From NCBI GenBank assembly GCA_015501605.1, contig JADNRZ010000025.1, forward strand, positions 310,001-374,000: a stretch of 64,000 nucleotides of DNA, in the 5' to 3' direction. Shown here piece after piece: positions 47,171-57,890 of the stretch. The notes beneath the pieces are model-generated. The model was not told the DNA's origin. It ran no database searches and saw nothing but the letters and a program-made list of their open reading frames with translations. The stretch comes from Panaeolus papilionaceus (lineage: Eukaryota > Basidiomycota > Agaricomycetes > Agaricales). Positions within the stretch are counted from its first letter, which is position 1, and the number at the start of each line of letters is the position of its first letter. A program made the position numbers and the translations under genes.

Positions 47171-48848
47171 CGCAAAATCTTATTACCCCATGCATGGCGC
47201 CCGTAACATTTGGAACCATCTACTCGCACTGCACGCAATGATAAACCTCGACAAAAGCTGTGTATGACGAGGTTCTAAGGGATGAGGATAATCTGAGTTA
47301 ACTTCAGTAATTATACATGCATGGGCTGTCCTGGCTACATTGCGTGTGCTGAACCCTACGTTATGATCAAGGAAAGTAAGCTACGGAGATCTGGTTGTGA
47401 AACGTTCTCGAAGAGTCTCGACGATCCATTAGCGCCAAACATTAACAGATGTCTTTAACGTGGGAACAAAGGCTTTCGTAAGGGAAAGCGGGGATTTCAT
47501 ACCGTGAGGTAAAAGCTTCGATCCCTGTATCCAGAGCTGAGAGATGTGTAACTGCTAGCCAACATCGATAGGCCTCAATGCAACACGTTTACTGGGATAT
47601 CTCGTAACCTTGCCTTAACTTATGCAAAAATAATAAAAACGACAAATCAAAGTCTCGATCGGCGGTGAGTCCATGGGAGGGCATAATTTGCGGGCCTGTA
47701 TAGATGACAGTCACTCATTAATGTGCACCACGAGACGGAGGCTGATTTAGAGCCTAAGCGATCTTATTCCTTATTGTGAAGGTCCTCGATATTCGAAATC
47801 AGATGCCTAGGGGAAATGGAAGCATATCTATCCGGCTTCTTCGGGGAGGTGTCAGCGCTGGTCTTGGAGGGTTGGGACGAAATCTACCTTTTACATTTTC
47901 TGAACTTGACTGCGCTGGTACAAAGCGCAAAATCTGTGTGTATTATGTTTTGTGCCCAAGCTGGAACTAGACTCCAAGAGAGGGGCTTGGTTTGTGATAT
48001 ATTCGTGACCTGTGTTTTCTGGGCAGAGCGCCCATTGCTTCATACTACATTTCTAGAAGGTTCGTTTGGGGATATCTCTCTACTGATGAAGCAGGCCGAG
48101 ACCTTAGCTGATTTGGCTTGAGTAAAGTACCGTCGGAAAAAATGATACAACAGCACTAAAGATGAGTACAATTGTTAGGTCGGTACGACGGTAGATAGAA
48201 TAGCACTGAACACGTGCCTCTGGTCTTCGTAACTCATAGTGAGCACCATAATTGGTAAAATGATCGCTCAGACCCTCAAACAGTTTTGGTCTTGCGTGAT
48301 GAGTGACTAACATCTATCTACGTCTATACACGCCCGAAAAATGGTCCCGTTAACTCACCGCCAATCGAGTTGTTAACGCAGCATGTTTCCATCTTTGTAT
48401 AACCCAAGGTGAGGCTGTGAGGCATCTGATTGAAAGTACCACCTTGAGGCCTAATGATGTCGGCAAGAAGTGTCCTCTGGATACGGGGCTCAAAGCGTTC
48501 ACTAGGCGTGAAATCTCCGTTTTTTTCAGCCGGGCCTCTGTTCCCACATTGGAGGGGCCATAAGCTGTCAATGTTTGGCGCTAATAAATCGTCGAGACTC
48601 CTCCAGAACGTTTGGCAGCCACTGCTCCAATACTTAATTTCCCAATTCAAAGCGTAGGGTTCAGTTACGCCATGTGGCCAGGACCGTCCATAGATGTTTA
48701 ATTATTAAATCAAGCACAAAATATCCTTCATCTCTTCAGGACTCTTAAAAACTTCGTTGTGCATCGCTTTTATTAGTGGTTTACCCATGCCTGGATGCTC
48801 GGATCCAAGCCTTACGAGCACCACGTATGGAGTAGTACATAGTGCGCT
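47171..48848. other. Spacer of the inverted repeat, flanks diverged homologous
   Basis: The outer parts of the spacer (about 47171-47590 and 48420-48848) are still recognisable as inverted homologues of each other. Shared strings include tctcgacgat, attagcgccaaacatt, ctgaaccctacg and ataggcctcaa / attaggcctcaa; many differences are C/T or A/G. The central ~800 bases are unique. A 101-codon frame at 47816-48121 has no recognisable motif and is not called. Confidence 0.65.
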
Positions 48849-49155
48849 GTGGGATATTATTTCTGCATTTGGAACACTCCGAAGACTGGAGACCGACCGA
48901 TGATGATGATGGGGTCTATATGGCTTGCACCCAAGACCCCAAGGCTCATACATGGGCCTCATCCAATCTTAGCTCATCTAAAGCGATTATTACCAGTATT
49001 TTGACTGCGGATTCGAAGCACTCCCGCAACGCCAATACTCGAAGTTGAAACGCGCACATGTCCGCTTCAACATCCAGTCACCCGAAATGCACAACCCTGG
49101 ATTTGTAACCGAAGCAAGACTCCGAAAAATCTGCGAGAAACGAGTCTCAAAAAAG

Positions 49156-49164
49156 TATAAAAAT
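49156..49164 (+). promoter_or_regulatory. TATA-like box of secreted-protein copy 2
   Basis: TATAAAAAT lies about 55 bases upstream of the ATG at 49219. It is identical to the mirror site for copy 1. Confidence 0.55.
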
Positions 49165-49218
49165 ACAGTCGTTCTCTCGATACTCCTCAGAACATATCTC
49201 ACAACCAACCAAGTCACA

Positions 49219-49720
49219 ATGCAACTCACCAACACTTTCATCGCTTTGGCTGTGGCCTCCACTGCCTACGCTCAGGCCACCGTCAAGTTCTACACCACCA
49301 AGGAAGCTACCTGCAGTGGTGGCGCCAGCCAGGAATACAGGAATGTCCGCTGCAACAGCTGCGTTGACCCCCCTGGTGGTCAGTCTCGATCGAACCCTTT
49401 ACTTTTAACATTGAGCTAATTCGATTTGTCTCATAGACTGGTGGGGTGGTCAGGTCAGCGGCATTGGCAGCAACCAGCGCGTCAGCTACCACAACCAGAA
49501 CAACTGCACTCCCGGATCCCAGGTCGGCCAGTGGTACGGCAACACCTGCGCTCGTGCTGGTGGCACCGCCCTGCGCTCCATCTGGGTTGCTTGCGCTGGC
49601 CAACGCACGTAAGTCTACTATTTACCGTTTAACCAAGGCCGATACTGACATCCGCCTCTTTCCAGCGCCAACGGCACTGAAATCGATGACGGTGCTGAGC
49701 AGGTCGTTGATCTCGATTAA
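49219..49720 (+). CDS. Small secreted Cys-rich protein, copy 2 (128 aa)
   Basis: Exons are 49219-49378, 49437-49608 and 49666-49720. The protein, introns and promoter appear identical to copy 1, and it is transcribed in the opposite direction (outward, away from the spacer). The ATG follows a short pyrimidine/adenine leader (aagtcacaATG). The signal peptide and six mature cysteines are as in copy 1. The two genes are therefore divergent, with their promoters facing the spacer. That could allow shared regulation, though they are separated by about 2.4 kb. Confidence 0.85.
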
Positions 49721-49787
49721 ACGATTGGTTAAACGTGTACCGACAATTTTCCTGCCCAATTTATGTATTCATGCTTAGAAATATATG

Positions 49788-50904
49788 AATTGTCTATATA
49801 CTTTGTGAAACTTGAATTCTTCTTTGATATAAACATGGGTTGTTCTGCATTTCCCGAATAGAAAACGGGTAGCAGTCACTTTCATGAATCAGAGCACCTC
49901 ACTGATACCATTCTTTCTACAAGTACTAGTTACTATAATTGTTCTTCATCGTAACGTGAAAGAAGAACCACGACGTAGACGTCGGATCATAGGTTTTTGA
50001 GAAGTCGCCGCATCCATGTTTTCTTTGTCCTCGAATGGGGGTGCTCGCGATTTAGATGGCCTCCTTGCAAACGTCACCCTAGCGAGTGCTGTATTCACAG
50101 GCACCATAGGTCTTGTAAAGGTGGTTTCAGCTTTCAGGTAGCGGTTCAAATTGCGGCTCGCGTATGGCTTCAGCATCCCCTGTTGGTACACTTTCGAGCG
50201 TGTTGATCACGTCATCGAGATATCCGCGAACTGTCGTTAATGTCCAGCTGAATGCCTAAACGATTCCATTGCATACTTCTGCTTGCACTCCATCCACGCG
50301 TGCCGCTTCTCGTCCAGCCAAGTTCAACAAAGACTTCGCAAGGTTAGATACCAGTTCCATACATTCCGGGCCCCATTCAGCGTTAATCACCAAGTAGGCA
50401 CGACTACCTATGCACTTTTGTGGACCTTGTGAAACGTGGACTTGAGATCCTGATGCAGCGCTGGAGATGTGATTAGGGTACGACATTTGCCACCCTTAAG
50501 AGGAAATTGACTCGCCAATATCCATATCAAAACCCAGAATAACGATTCGACTTCGTACAAAAAGTCGGGAGGCTGCTTCCATCGACTAAGCGCCCCATAG
50601 GTTATTTTACATAAGACCGCGTTGATTTATAATGTGGGTGAGGATAATCAACAAGGGCAATGAATGAAGACGACTAGGGCCCACATCGCTTACTCGTCAA
50701 AGGAATAACGCATGTAATGAAGTCCCTTGATGCAGAACTACCTCAAAACTTGCTCCTCTCTTTTGTCCTTCCCTTATTATATGAAATCGCATTGCAATAA
50801 ACCTATCGTTACACTTTATACTTCCGTCTTCATTCGTAGCAAGCCATCGAGGCAACATCGAGAGCGAGCACAAGACCACCACCCCACAATCCTTCTGAGG
50901 GTCC
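49788..50904. other. Gene-poor stretch with one degenerate ORF
   Basis: Apart from the broken minus-strand candidate at 49946-50486, I see no coding sequence. The right end overlaps the 3' UTR of the coiled-coil gene. Confidence 0.4.
49946..50486 (-). pseudogene. Degenerate ORF with in-frame stop and frameshift
   Basis: The ATG at 50486 opens 76 codons (MSYPNHISSAASGSQ ...). After a TAG stop at codon 77, the same frame stays coding-like (WTLTTVRGYLDDVINTLES). It then stops, and another frame carries on with a basic end (TFARRPSKSRAPPFEDKENM ... RRLRRGSSF). Removing the first stop by splicing would require a 21-nt intron, which is too short. The simplest reading is a decayed gene, or a gene with introns I cannot place. 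No family is recognised. Confidence 0.33.
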
Positions 50905-53900
50905 CTACTTTCGCCTCCTTCCAGTAGCCTTTTTCTTCGGAGCCGCATCAGGAGGTGACGCAGAATGAGGGAGCCTATTCGAATTGAGGTTCGCTGAATG
51001 ACCCGTGGCCTTGTTTACCTTGCCACTTGTAACCGAGCCGCCTGCAGGAATGGGCGAATTTCCCTTGGGCTAATAGCAGATCAACATAGTTAGGCAGGAT
51101 GAGCAAACGATACCTCAGTGAATGGGTATCATTGAACCCAAGACAAGACAACTCACTGCGCGCTTCTTGGCCTTAGCCGGAGGATCAGCAAACGGGGTCG
51201 GCGACCTGACGCGTTTCTTCCCAGTGGAGGACATCTCATAGCTCGCCACACTGCTAAGGCTGCTGGTTTCAATGTTGTCATCTTCGTGGTCTTGTTTTAT
51301 ATGCCCAGCTCGTTTCTTAGATCCTGAAGCTCTCGCCCTATAAGCAAAGGTAAGCAAAAATGGCAGAAGGTGTGTAGCGGAGCGCTTACTCTTGCTCGAC
51401 AAAGGTTTCTTCCCCAGCGGGGAACATAGGCTGAATGAAACGAAGGATGAGAGGACGTTCTATGGAAAACAGGGAAACTCAACATCATTTCCAGAACTAG
51501 ACGAACTAGGAAGCCACGCCTTCAAGCCAACCACAGAACGATTATTTGCATCGGAGGTCTGCTTGGCCTCCTTGATATAACGTGCCAGAGTACTTTCCAA
51601 TTCTTGGTTCTTGGCCCTGAGTTCTTGAATGAGGACATCGCGCTACAAAACAGTACAAATGAATGAGAATGCGACTTTCTAGACTCGAAAAAGTAATTCT
51701 ATAGACGTACCAGGCGAATTTCGTGACCCTTCTTTACCATCTCGTCTTCGTGAATCGCCCGACCGTCCTGGATGATGCGTTCTACAAAAACCTTTTCCTC
51801 GTTGGACTGTACTCAAAAGAGGATTACTCAGATCCACTCAGAATCAACCCAGAAAACACCAATATTTGAACTGACCAATTTGTTTGTCTGATAGCGCTCC
51901 AACATATTCTGACTCCTACAATGAAGCTCGTCCCGCTCCTTGAGCAGAATTTCATTTCGGCGCTGGAACTCCAGAAGTCGTTCATCAGTTTTGTTTGAAT
52001 GAGAAAGGGCACCGATTCTCTGAGCCTCCCGCATACTCTGAATTTCCAGTTTCAAGCGTTCGTTGGCACTGCTGAGTTCATTAACTCGTCCCTCGGCATC
52101 CGCAAGTGCTCTTCGATCGGCACCAGATGCGCGTTCTGCTGACGCATATCGACCCTCCAACGCGTTCACAAGAGCATCCCGGTTCGCAACAGTGGCGGCG
52201 AGCTGTTCCTGGACCCTAGCTGTCTTGGACATTTCCGTAGACTGGAGGTGACGATGTGAGAATGTGCCCAAATGGACAAGGCGTGAACATTACCAGTTTC
52301 TCCTGAGGAAAACGCGTTAGCCGGTCTCAATAATGTTGATAACGACCATTACCTTTAGCAACGAATTTTCTTCCTTCGCCTTGAAAAGAGCGACGCTTTG
52401 GACCTCCAATCTCTCCTGGGAAACGTTTAAGATTAGGTCGCGACACGCGGCACTCAACTGACCTCCAACGCTGCGTTCTTTTCCTGGACGCCTGAAAGGC
52501 TGCAAGGAACATGAGTGATGCACTAGCAGAAGACACTAGGATGCTTACGCATCCTTCAAGGACTCTATGCTGCATAGATATTTTGTCGCCGCATTGTTAC
52601 TAGAAGAACGGAGTCAGCGTAGCGATATAAACAGAGAGGGAAAACTGACGCTGTTGCAAGCTGTTCTTGCAAGTCCGCCTTGTCCACCATTAAGCCCTCC
52701 AAGTTCCTGCAACGGGATTAGTGGAGATAGAAGAAAGTATGGTATGGATTTACGCACTCTTCCTTGTCCTGAACCGCATGCTCCTTTTCGTCAAGACGTT
52801 TTTTAAGCTCTGTGACACTGGGGAATAGGGGATTTAGCAATGTCCGAGGCTAATCAAACAAAAACGTACAGCGCCTTAGTGTCCTCCTTCGACTCCTCCA
52901 ATAACGAGAGCTGCGTGCTCAGCTCCTTGATTGTCAAGAGTCGTGCTTCGCCCCTTAAAAAATGTTATTCGCAGTTTCGATACCGACAAGCGTCAGAGCT
53001 CACTCTGCTTTTAACTGATCTCGCTCAGTTTGAACCCGTTGGAGGGTATCCTTCAATGCTATAATCCTAGACGAACACTTCAGTCGTTGATTTTGGAGCA
53101 GGAAAAAGTGAATGCGGACGCACTGTCTTTCGCGGTCCTCCAATTGAACCTGAACGGATGCCAAATCTACAGCTGTATTAATACTTTCTTCGGCACATTT
53201 CTTCAAGTGTCCTGATGTAACCACTATTTCCTTTTCTATACAAACGGTGTCAGGGTGATTACAGTTCTAAGAGACGCATATATGATGTAACAGCTCGTAC
53301 CAACTTTGACCAAATGCTCCATCAAGGGTTTAGAATCCAAATCTTGTCTAAGGTGGCGGTTCTCGTCTTCAAGGCTTCTAACCCTTTCCTGGGTGTCAGC
53401 GAGTTGCGAGGCCTGAATATGGAGCTTGTTTCGCAGCATATCCGTGACCTGTTGGGCTAAACAAACCTAATCAGACAGATAGCAGGAAACGTGCGCAGTA
53501 ACGAACACTCTGACAAAGCCGTTTGTAGTTCTGCAAGGCTTTCCTTTGTTTCCAGAGACTTTGCCATAATGTTACTGGGCTGAAATGCAAGATGAACCGC
53601 TGTTGGATACATGTCGGCGTCAGAATCATGATGCGAAACGTGAAAAAAGTACAATGAACCATACCAGAGATCCCAGCTGCAGCGTCTTTACGTGTCGCCT
53701 CTACTTCTTTCTTCATCTCCCGGAGGTATGCGGAATGCTCGTCGTATCGTTTCTTCAAATCCGCAAATGCTTCTCCGATAGACGAATACTTCTCCTTCAA
53801 GTTGGCAAATGATCGTTGATTTGCCGCCAATTCCTCACGAACCCTGCTTATCTCTTGTTCGTGGTTATCCTTGAGCTCCACGAGACGTGCATTCTTGGCC

Positions 53901-54677
53901 GCTGCTGTGCTAAGTTCAGTATTTAGATGAGAAATTTCCGACCGAGAGTTGGCAATCTCGTCCATGACTCGCTCGTTGACAGAAACCAGTGCTAAGCGAT
54001 TTTTTTCGAGGTCAGTAATCATAGGAACAAGGGCAAGCGACTGCTCCAAAGAGGATATCTTCTCTAGAGCCAGAGCGAGATCCAACGCTGTTCGGCTCTG
54101 TGGCAAAGTCAATTCCGACCTCTGACTGGAGCCCTCCTGTTCATGGGGTACCCCTGAAAAAGGAGGAAAGCGCTGCATTTGTGATGATGAAGTGGGCTAT
54201 ACCACAATAACGTTATAAACTCATACCCGAGATTGAGACTGGGGGTCCACCTGTGGCGAATGAACATCGCGCTCACGAGGTGGAGCAGATAACCTAGTCG
54301 ACCCCGAGTGTCCCTGAGCAGGTGTCCCAGAATCTCTCACAGAGCCCGAGTTCTGATTCATAACCTGTCTATATGCGCCATTTGGAGAGACGAAAGATTC
54401 ATCTGAAGGCGAGGAGCTACCTAAGAATGACGCATGTTCAGTTTCAACGGCCCCAGAATCCAGATATGCAACAGGAAGAGGCACGTAGATGATCCAGGTT
54501 TTTTAAAGCAGGGCCAGAATTCGTTCCCGGAGCGTTTGGGGTACCGGAACCTGTCGCCGCCGCTGATGGTCGTGACTGCACAACTGTCCTGTTAAAAAAT
54601 GGCAAGGGCGTCTGGGGACGTTGGGGTTCGTTTTGAAGACGATTTTTGGACAAGAAGAAAAGTTTCTTTGGTTCCAT
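50905..54677 (-). CDS. Large coiled-coil protein, unknown function
   Basis: A multi-exon gene (short introns throughout) from ATG 54677 (MEPKKLFFLSKNRLQNEPQR) to TAG 50905-50907. The N-terminal ~200 residues are Pro/Ser/Asn-rich and disordered. The long centre is heptad-like coiled coil in many exons, for example LALEKISSLEQSL, ISHLNTELSTAAAKNARLVEL, EALEGRYASAERASGADRR and RLKLEIQSMREAQRI. The C-terminus is Ser/Pro/Lys-rich and basic, with KKRVRSPTPFADPPAKAKKR and a final PPDAAPKKKATGRRRK tail like nuclear localisation signals. Coiled coil plus basic tail fits cytoskeletal, kinetochore or meiotic-axis proteins. Nothing in the sequence chooses among them. Exon borders were not all fixed. Confidence 0.7.
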
Positions 54678-54969
54678 TTTCCAGCTCAAAGAATTGGCTT
54701 CAAAGGATGGGCACCTGCGATAGAGCCAAGACTGGTTCAGCGTCGTTCAGAGTCAAGTCACGACAAGGTTGCGGTTCGGTGTTGCCATCATTGACCCATA
54801 ATCGGGAATTACAAGATTCGATCGGAGCTTGAAAGATGATCAGCCGCGACTGCCGTTTGGCTTCATCACGACCTCGAATTCGAGTTCTTGCGCCCATTAA
54901 TTGTACATGTATGACAGAAAATAATATATTTATCAGAAGTGAATTGTAAATGACATACATACATGCTCT

Positions 54970-57226
54970 TTAAGCTTTAATATTTCTTCTTTCTTGGCGT
55001 TCGGCTGTCAAATTTTCAATCTCCTGCAAGTCGATAACCTTGAATGCCCAATTTAACCAGTTCCCACCGCTCCGTAGGCTCGGCAAATACATGTCCTCAA
55101 GCAACTGGTCCGCAGCTTGGGGCCATCTGCAAATTGGATGAGATTTTGTGAAGAGCTTTTTGTTCCAAAGGAGAGGTTGCTACTCACGTCCAAAAGTCCA
55201 GTGTGGTACTGTAGCTGTCATTAATCCACGACAGGCTATCTGGGTATCGTGTCTTCATCCATTTCGCTTGTGCTTCGGCTTCTTGCATAGCATCGTCTAC
55301 TCTCCTCGGTAGCCTCATGGAGTCTCCACGGAAGTATGAAGAAATCCAGTGAGCAGCTACTTCGTTGGTGTACCCAGCATTAGCAGTGAACTGTTAGGTG
55401 GAGATGCATTCCGAATGATTGGTTAAAATATCGTAAAACAATATTAAAACTTACGAGTGCGCCTGCAACGGCAAAGTCACGTTCCATTATGTTTTTAGCG
55501 GGCACAAGTCCCGATAGATAGTTGTAACCCATGAGTGGTTCTCAGGATTGATAGCGGGAGGATCGCTGAGGGAGGTGTAATTCCATTCTCCGGACACCTT
55601 TGTTTGAGGTTCGTGTCTGCCAATACCGAGCTCCCTGGCCATATCAGCTATAAATGCGATGAGCCTGATTCTTGTTTATGTGTTTGAAGCAGCTTACGCG
55701 TAAATAATTGTGTCCATGAGGATTGATATCCAGTTGCCAAAATCACGACCTTCGGTTTGACCTTTCGCCCTGTGCTGATCGAAACGGATTCCCCATCGTT
55801 CAAATAACCAACTGCCCTAGCAGGCGCAATCATCTCAATATTCCCAGAAACCGCCAACGTATGGAAACTTGTTGGACGCGTCTTTCCTTCATCACTTGTA
55901 CGAACGCCCCAGAACAGCGAATGGGTCGAACGTAACGGCGAATCATGCGGAATGTCGAATGCATCGAGCTAATAATTATCAGCCAGCAGTCTAGTTAGTT
56001 CCCATCCGATTCGATATCGAAAATTAAAACCTACAGATGACTCTTCTATCTTCTTCCAAATGAACCGTGTTATTGTGCCACCGATGGCAGTTTGATGTAA
56101 GAAGCGCCTATACAGCAAATGAGCCGAAATTAGACAAATTTAGAGAGATGGAGGTTACTCGAGGCGAGTATTGAGTCGAGAGTGGCCGAACATGACGGAT
56201 AAGAACCTTCGATTGCAGGAAGATTAGTGAAAGAATTAATTTACTTATGACGTTCAAATAAAGTTAATCTGACCTGCTTTTCCTGATGAATATTGGAAGC
56301 GGCGTTTTCGATGCTAGGAAGGGATCTGAGCGTGAAAACACCATTATCACTTTGCGGCCCTCGATTGTCAATTTAGCTGCAGCACTGGGGGGTTTTTCAG
56401 AGAAGCTGTAGTAGTTCAAGATCAAGTGGGCATTTGAACAAAGCTTACTCTTGAGCCGACTTTCCACCGCCAATCACCAGCACAGTATCCTCGTCTTCTG
56501 CGTCTGAGTCTCGTTTCGATGGCTTCACTACCTCCAAGATATCATGTAGTTTGGACGCCAATTGAGAAGTATGTATCACCATCCCTTTGTAGCCTGATCT
56601 CTCTGCAGCTTCTGGGGACAAGGCTTGGGGTACCTTCGGATTGCTACATCCCTGTCGTCCAAGTGACAGGATGCATTAGCGTTTGAGGAATTAGTGCGAT
56701 ATGTCAACTCACCCCGGTTGCTAGAACGATCTTTGAGAAGTTGAGCTCACCAGCCTGGTCATCTACGAGGTTACGAGTCCGAACGCGCCACTGGCCTGGC
56801 GCGTCACGATGAATATTGAGCACGCTTGTTTTCAACACAAACTTCGCCTTTCCCTTCAGAAATGTGTCGCTGAATCTCTCCATATAATTACACAAATCCA
56901 TCCCAGAAAGACGACCTGCATTTTCGTTGGCCTTGTCTGGAGGAGGCATGTCCAGTCCGGAGAATCGATATTCACCGTGGACGCTGGCGTTGAGAACGTC
57001 AGTGTGAGAGTCGAGACATGTGAGTAATCCCGAGACACTCTCACTTATTGATATATAATCCGGGGTAAACCCGTTCGCGTGCCCACGTTCCTCCAACACT
57101 GCTGTCTCGTGTAATGATAGTAACGTCGGTGAATCCGTCAGAAAGAAGGACATGGGCAGTGATAAGCCCAGCTACACCTGACCCAATGATCCCAATTGGT
57201 TCGTTTAAAACCGAAGTGCTGGACAT
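54970..57226 (-). CDS. Flavin-containing monooxygenase (FMO/BVMO-like)
   Basis: This is an FAD- and NADPH-dependent monooxygenase that inserts one oxygen atom into a small organic substrate. The ATG at 57226 (MSSTSVLNEP) leads directly into the FAD-binding Rossmann motif GIIGSGVAGL. The next blocks are SSVGGTWARERVYPGL, the catalytic-domain GRLSGMDLCNYMERF, KIVLATG, the FMO-type GYKGMVIHTSQL and the second Rossmann motif VIGGGKSAQE (NADPH site). The C-terminal region has several introns, ending MYLPSLRSGGNWLNWAFKV and a basic tail before TAA at 54970-54972. There is no signal peptide, so it is probably cytosolic. It is divergent from the copper oxidase gene (start-to-start 665 bases). The substrate is unknown; clustering with an oxidase could mean a shared catabolic or secondary-metabolism role. 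Confidence 0.87.
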
Positions 57227-57890
57227 GCTGCGATACACACGACTGCCAATGCAAGATGTACGGCGGAGGGGCTCGGGTGAAGGACACGGAAGGAGGGCAG
57301 TGGGGTAAAAGGAAGGTTGGGGTCTGACAACCACTTGGAAATTGTACATATATATATAAGTTCAGCTCATGACCGCATCCGACTCTCCGACGCTTCGAAG
57401 TTCGAACCGGATTTCTCAAGTAATAATGGCCCGATCAGAAGTTCGTATACCGTTTTGTCTCCAATATGTACAGATTTCGACAGAAAGTTTCAACAATGGG
57501 TCGACGGATGTCAAGTAGCTACTGTGTAATAGCTGTGATTTTTGACGGAGTTTGATTTGCCAAGCCATCCTACGTCTTGTTCACACAGAAGCAAATTATG
57601 TGCACTTTGCCCTACGTAGGTTGTTCGGTATCCGGTTGGCTAACAAGTCAAGCATCAGCAATAAGTTTTAAACTGGATTTTTCTCGTTTCATTCGCAACC
57701 CCCTTGCGAAAGTCTTCATCTCATTATGGTGCCATGCACGGGTCATACAAAGCCTACTGTGCGCATATTGTGAAACGTGTCATGACATCGGTATGTGGAG
57801 AATGTGACCCGGCGACTCGGATGCAGCATCCTTCGGGATTTTGGGGCGGATAAATAGGGCGACGCTATTTATAACTCTAACCTCCATAAC
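57227..57890. promoter_or_regulatory. Shared divergent promoter, FMO / copper radical oxidase
   Basis: A 664-base non-coding region lies between the start codons of two divergent oxidative-enzyme genes. It has a TATTTATA element at about 57864-57871, some 25 bases upstream of the oxidase ATG, and a TATATATATA run at about 57347-57358 upstream of the monooxygenase. Coordinate regulation is plausible but not shown. Confidence 0.45.

Larger units (their letters stand above)
48849..49787. repeat. Right arm of a 939-bp inverted repeat
   Basis: Mirror of 46232-47170. Coordinates convert by x to 96019 minus x. It includes the entire second secreted-protein gene, its promoter and about 65 bases downstream of its stop. 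Confidence 0.9.

Noticed and set aside
47816..48121. A 101-codon frame in the spacer of the inverted repeat
   Set aside because: No motif, no splice-linked continuation and atypical composition.
49045..49419. A 124-codon frame extending upstream of the secreted-protein start
   Set aside because: The upstream part spans the TATA region, and the signal peptide begins at the internal ATG 49219.
46232..49787. The inverted repeat as a DNA transposon with terminal inverted repeats
   Set aside because: The arms contain complete secreted-protein genes, no transposase is present between them, and inner flanks are diverged homologous DNA rather than a cargo. I also see no target-site duplication at the outer ends.
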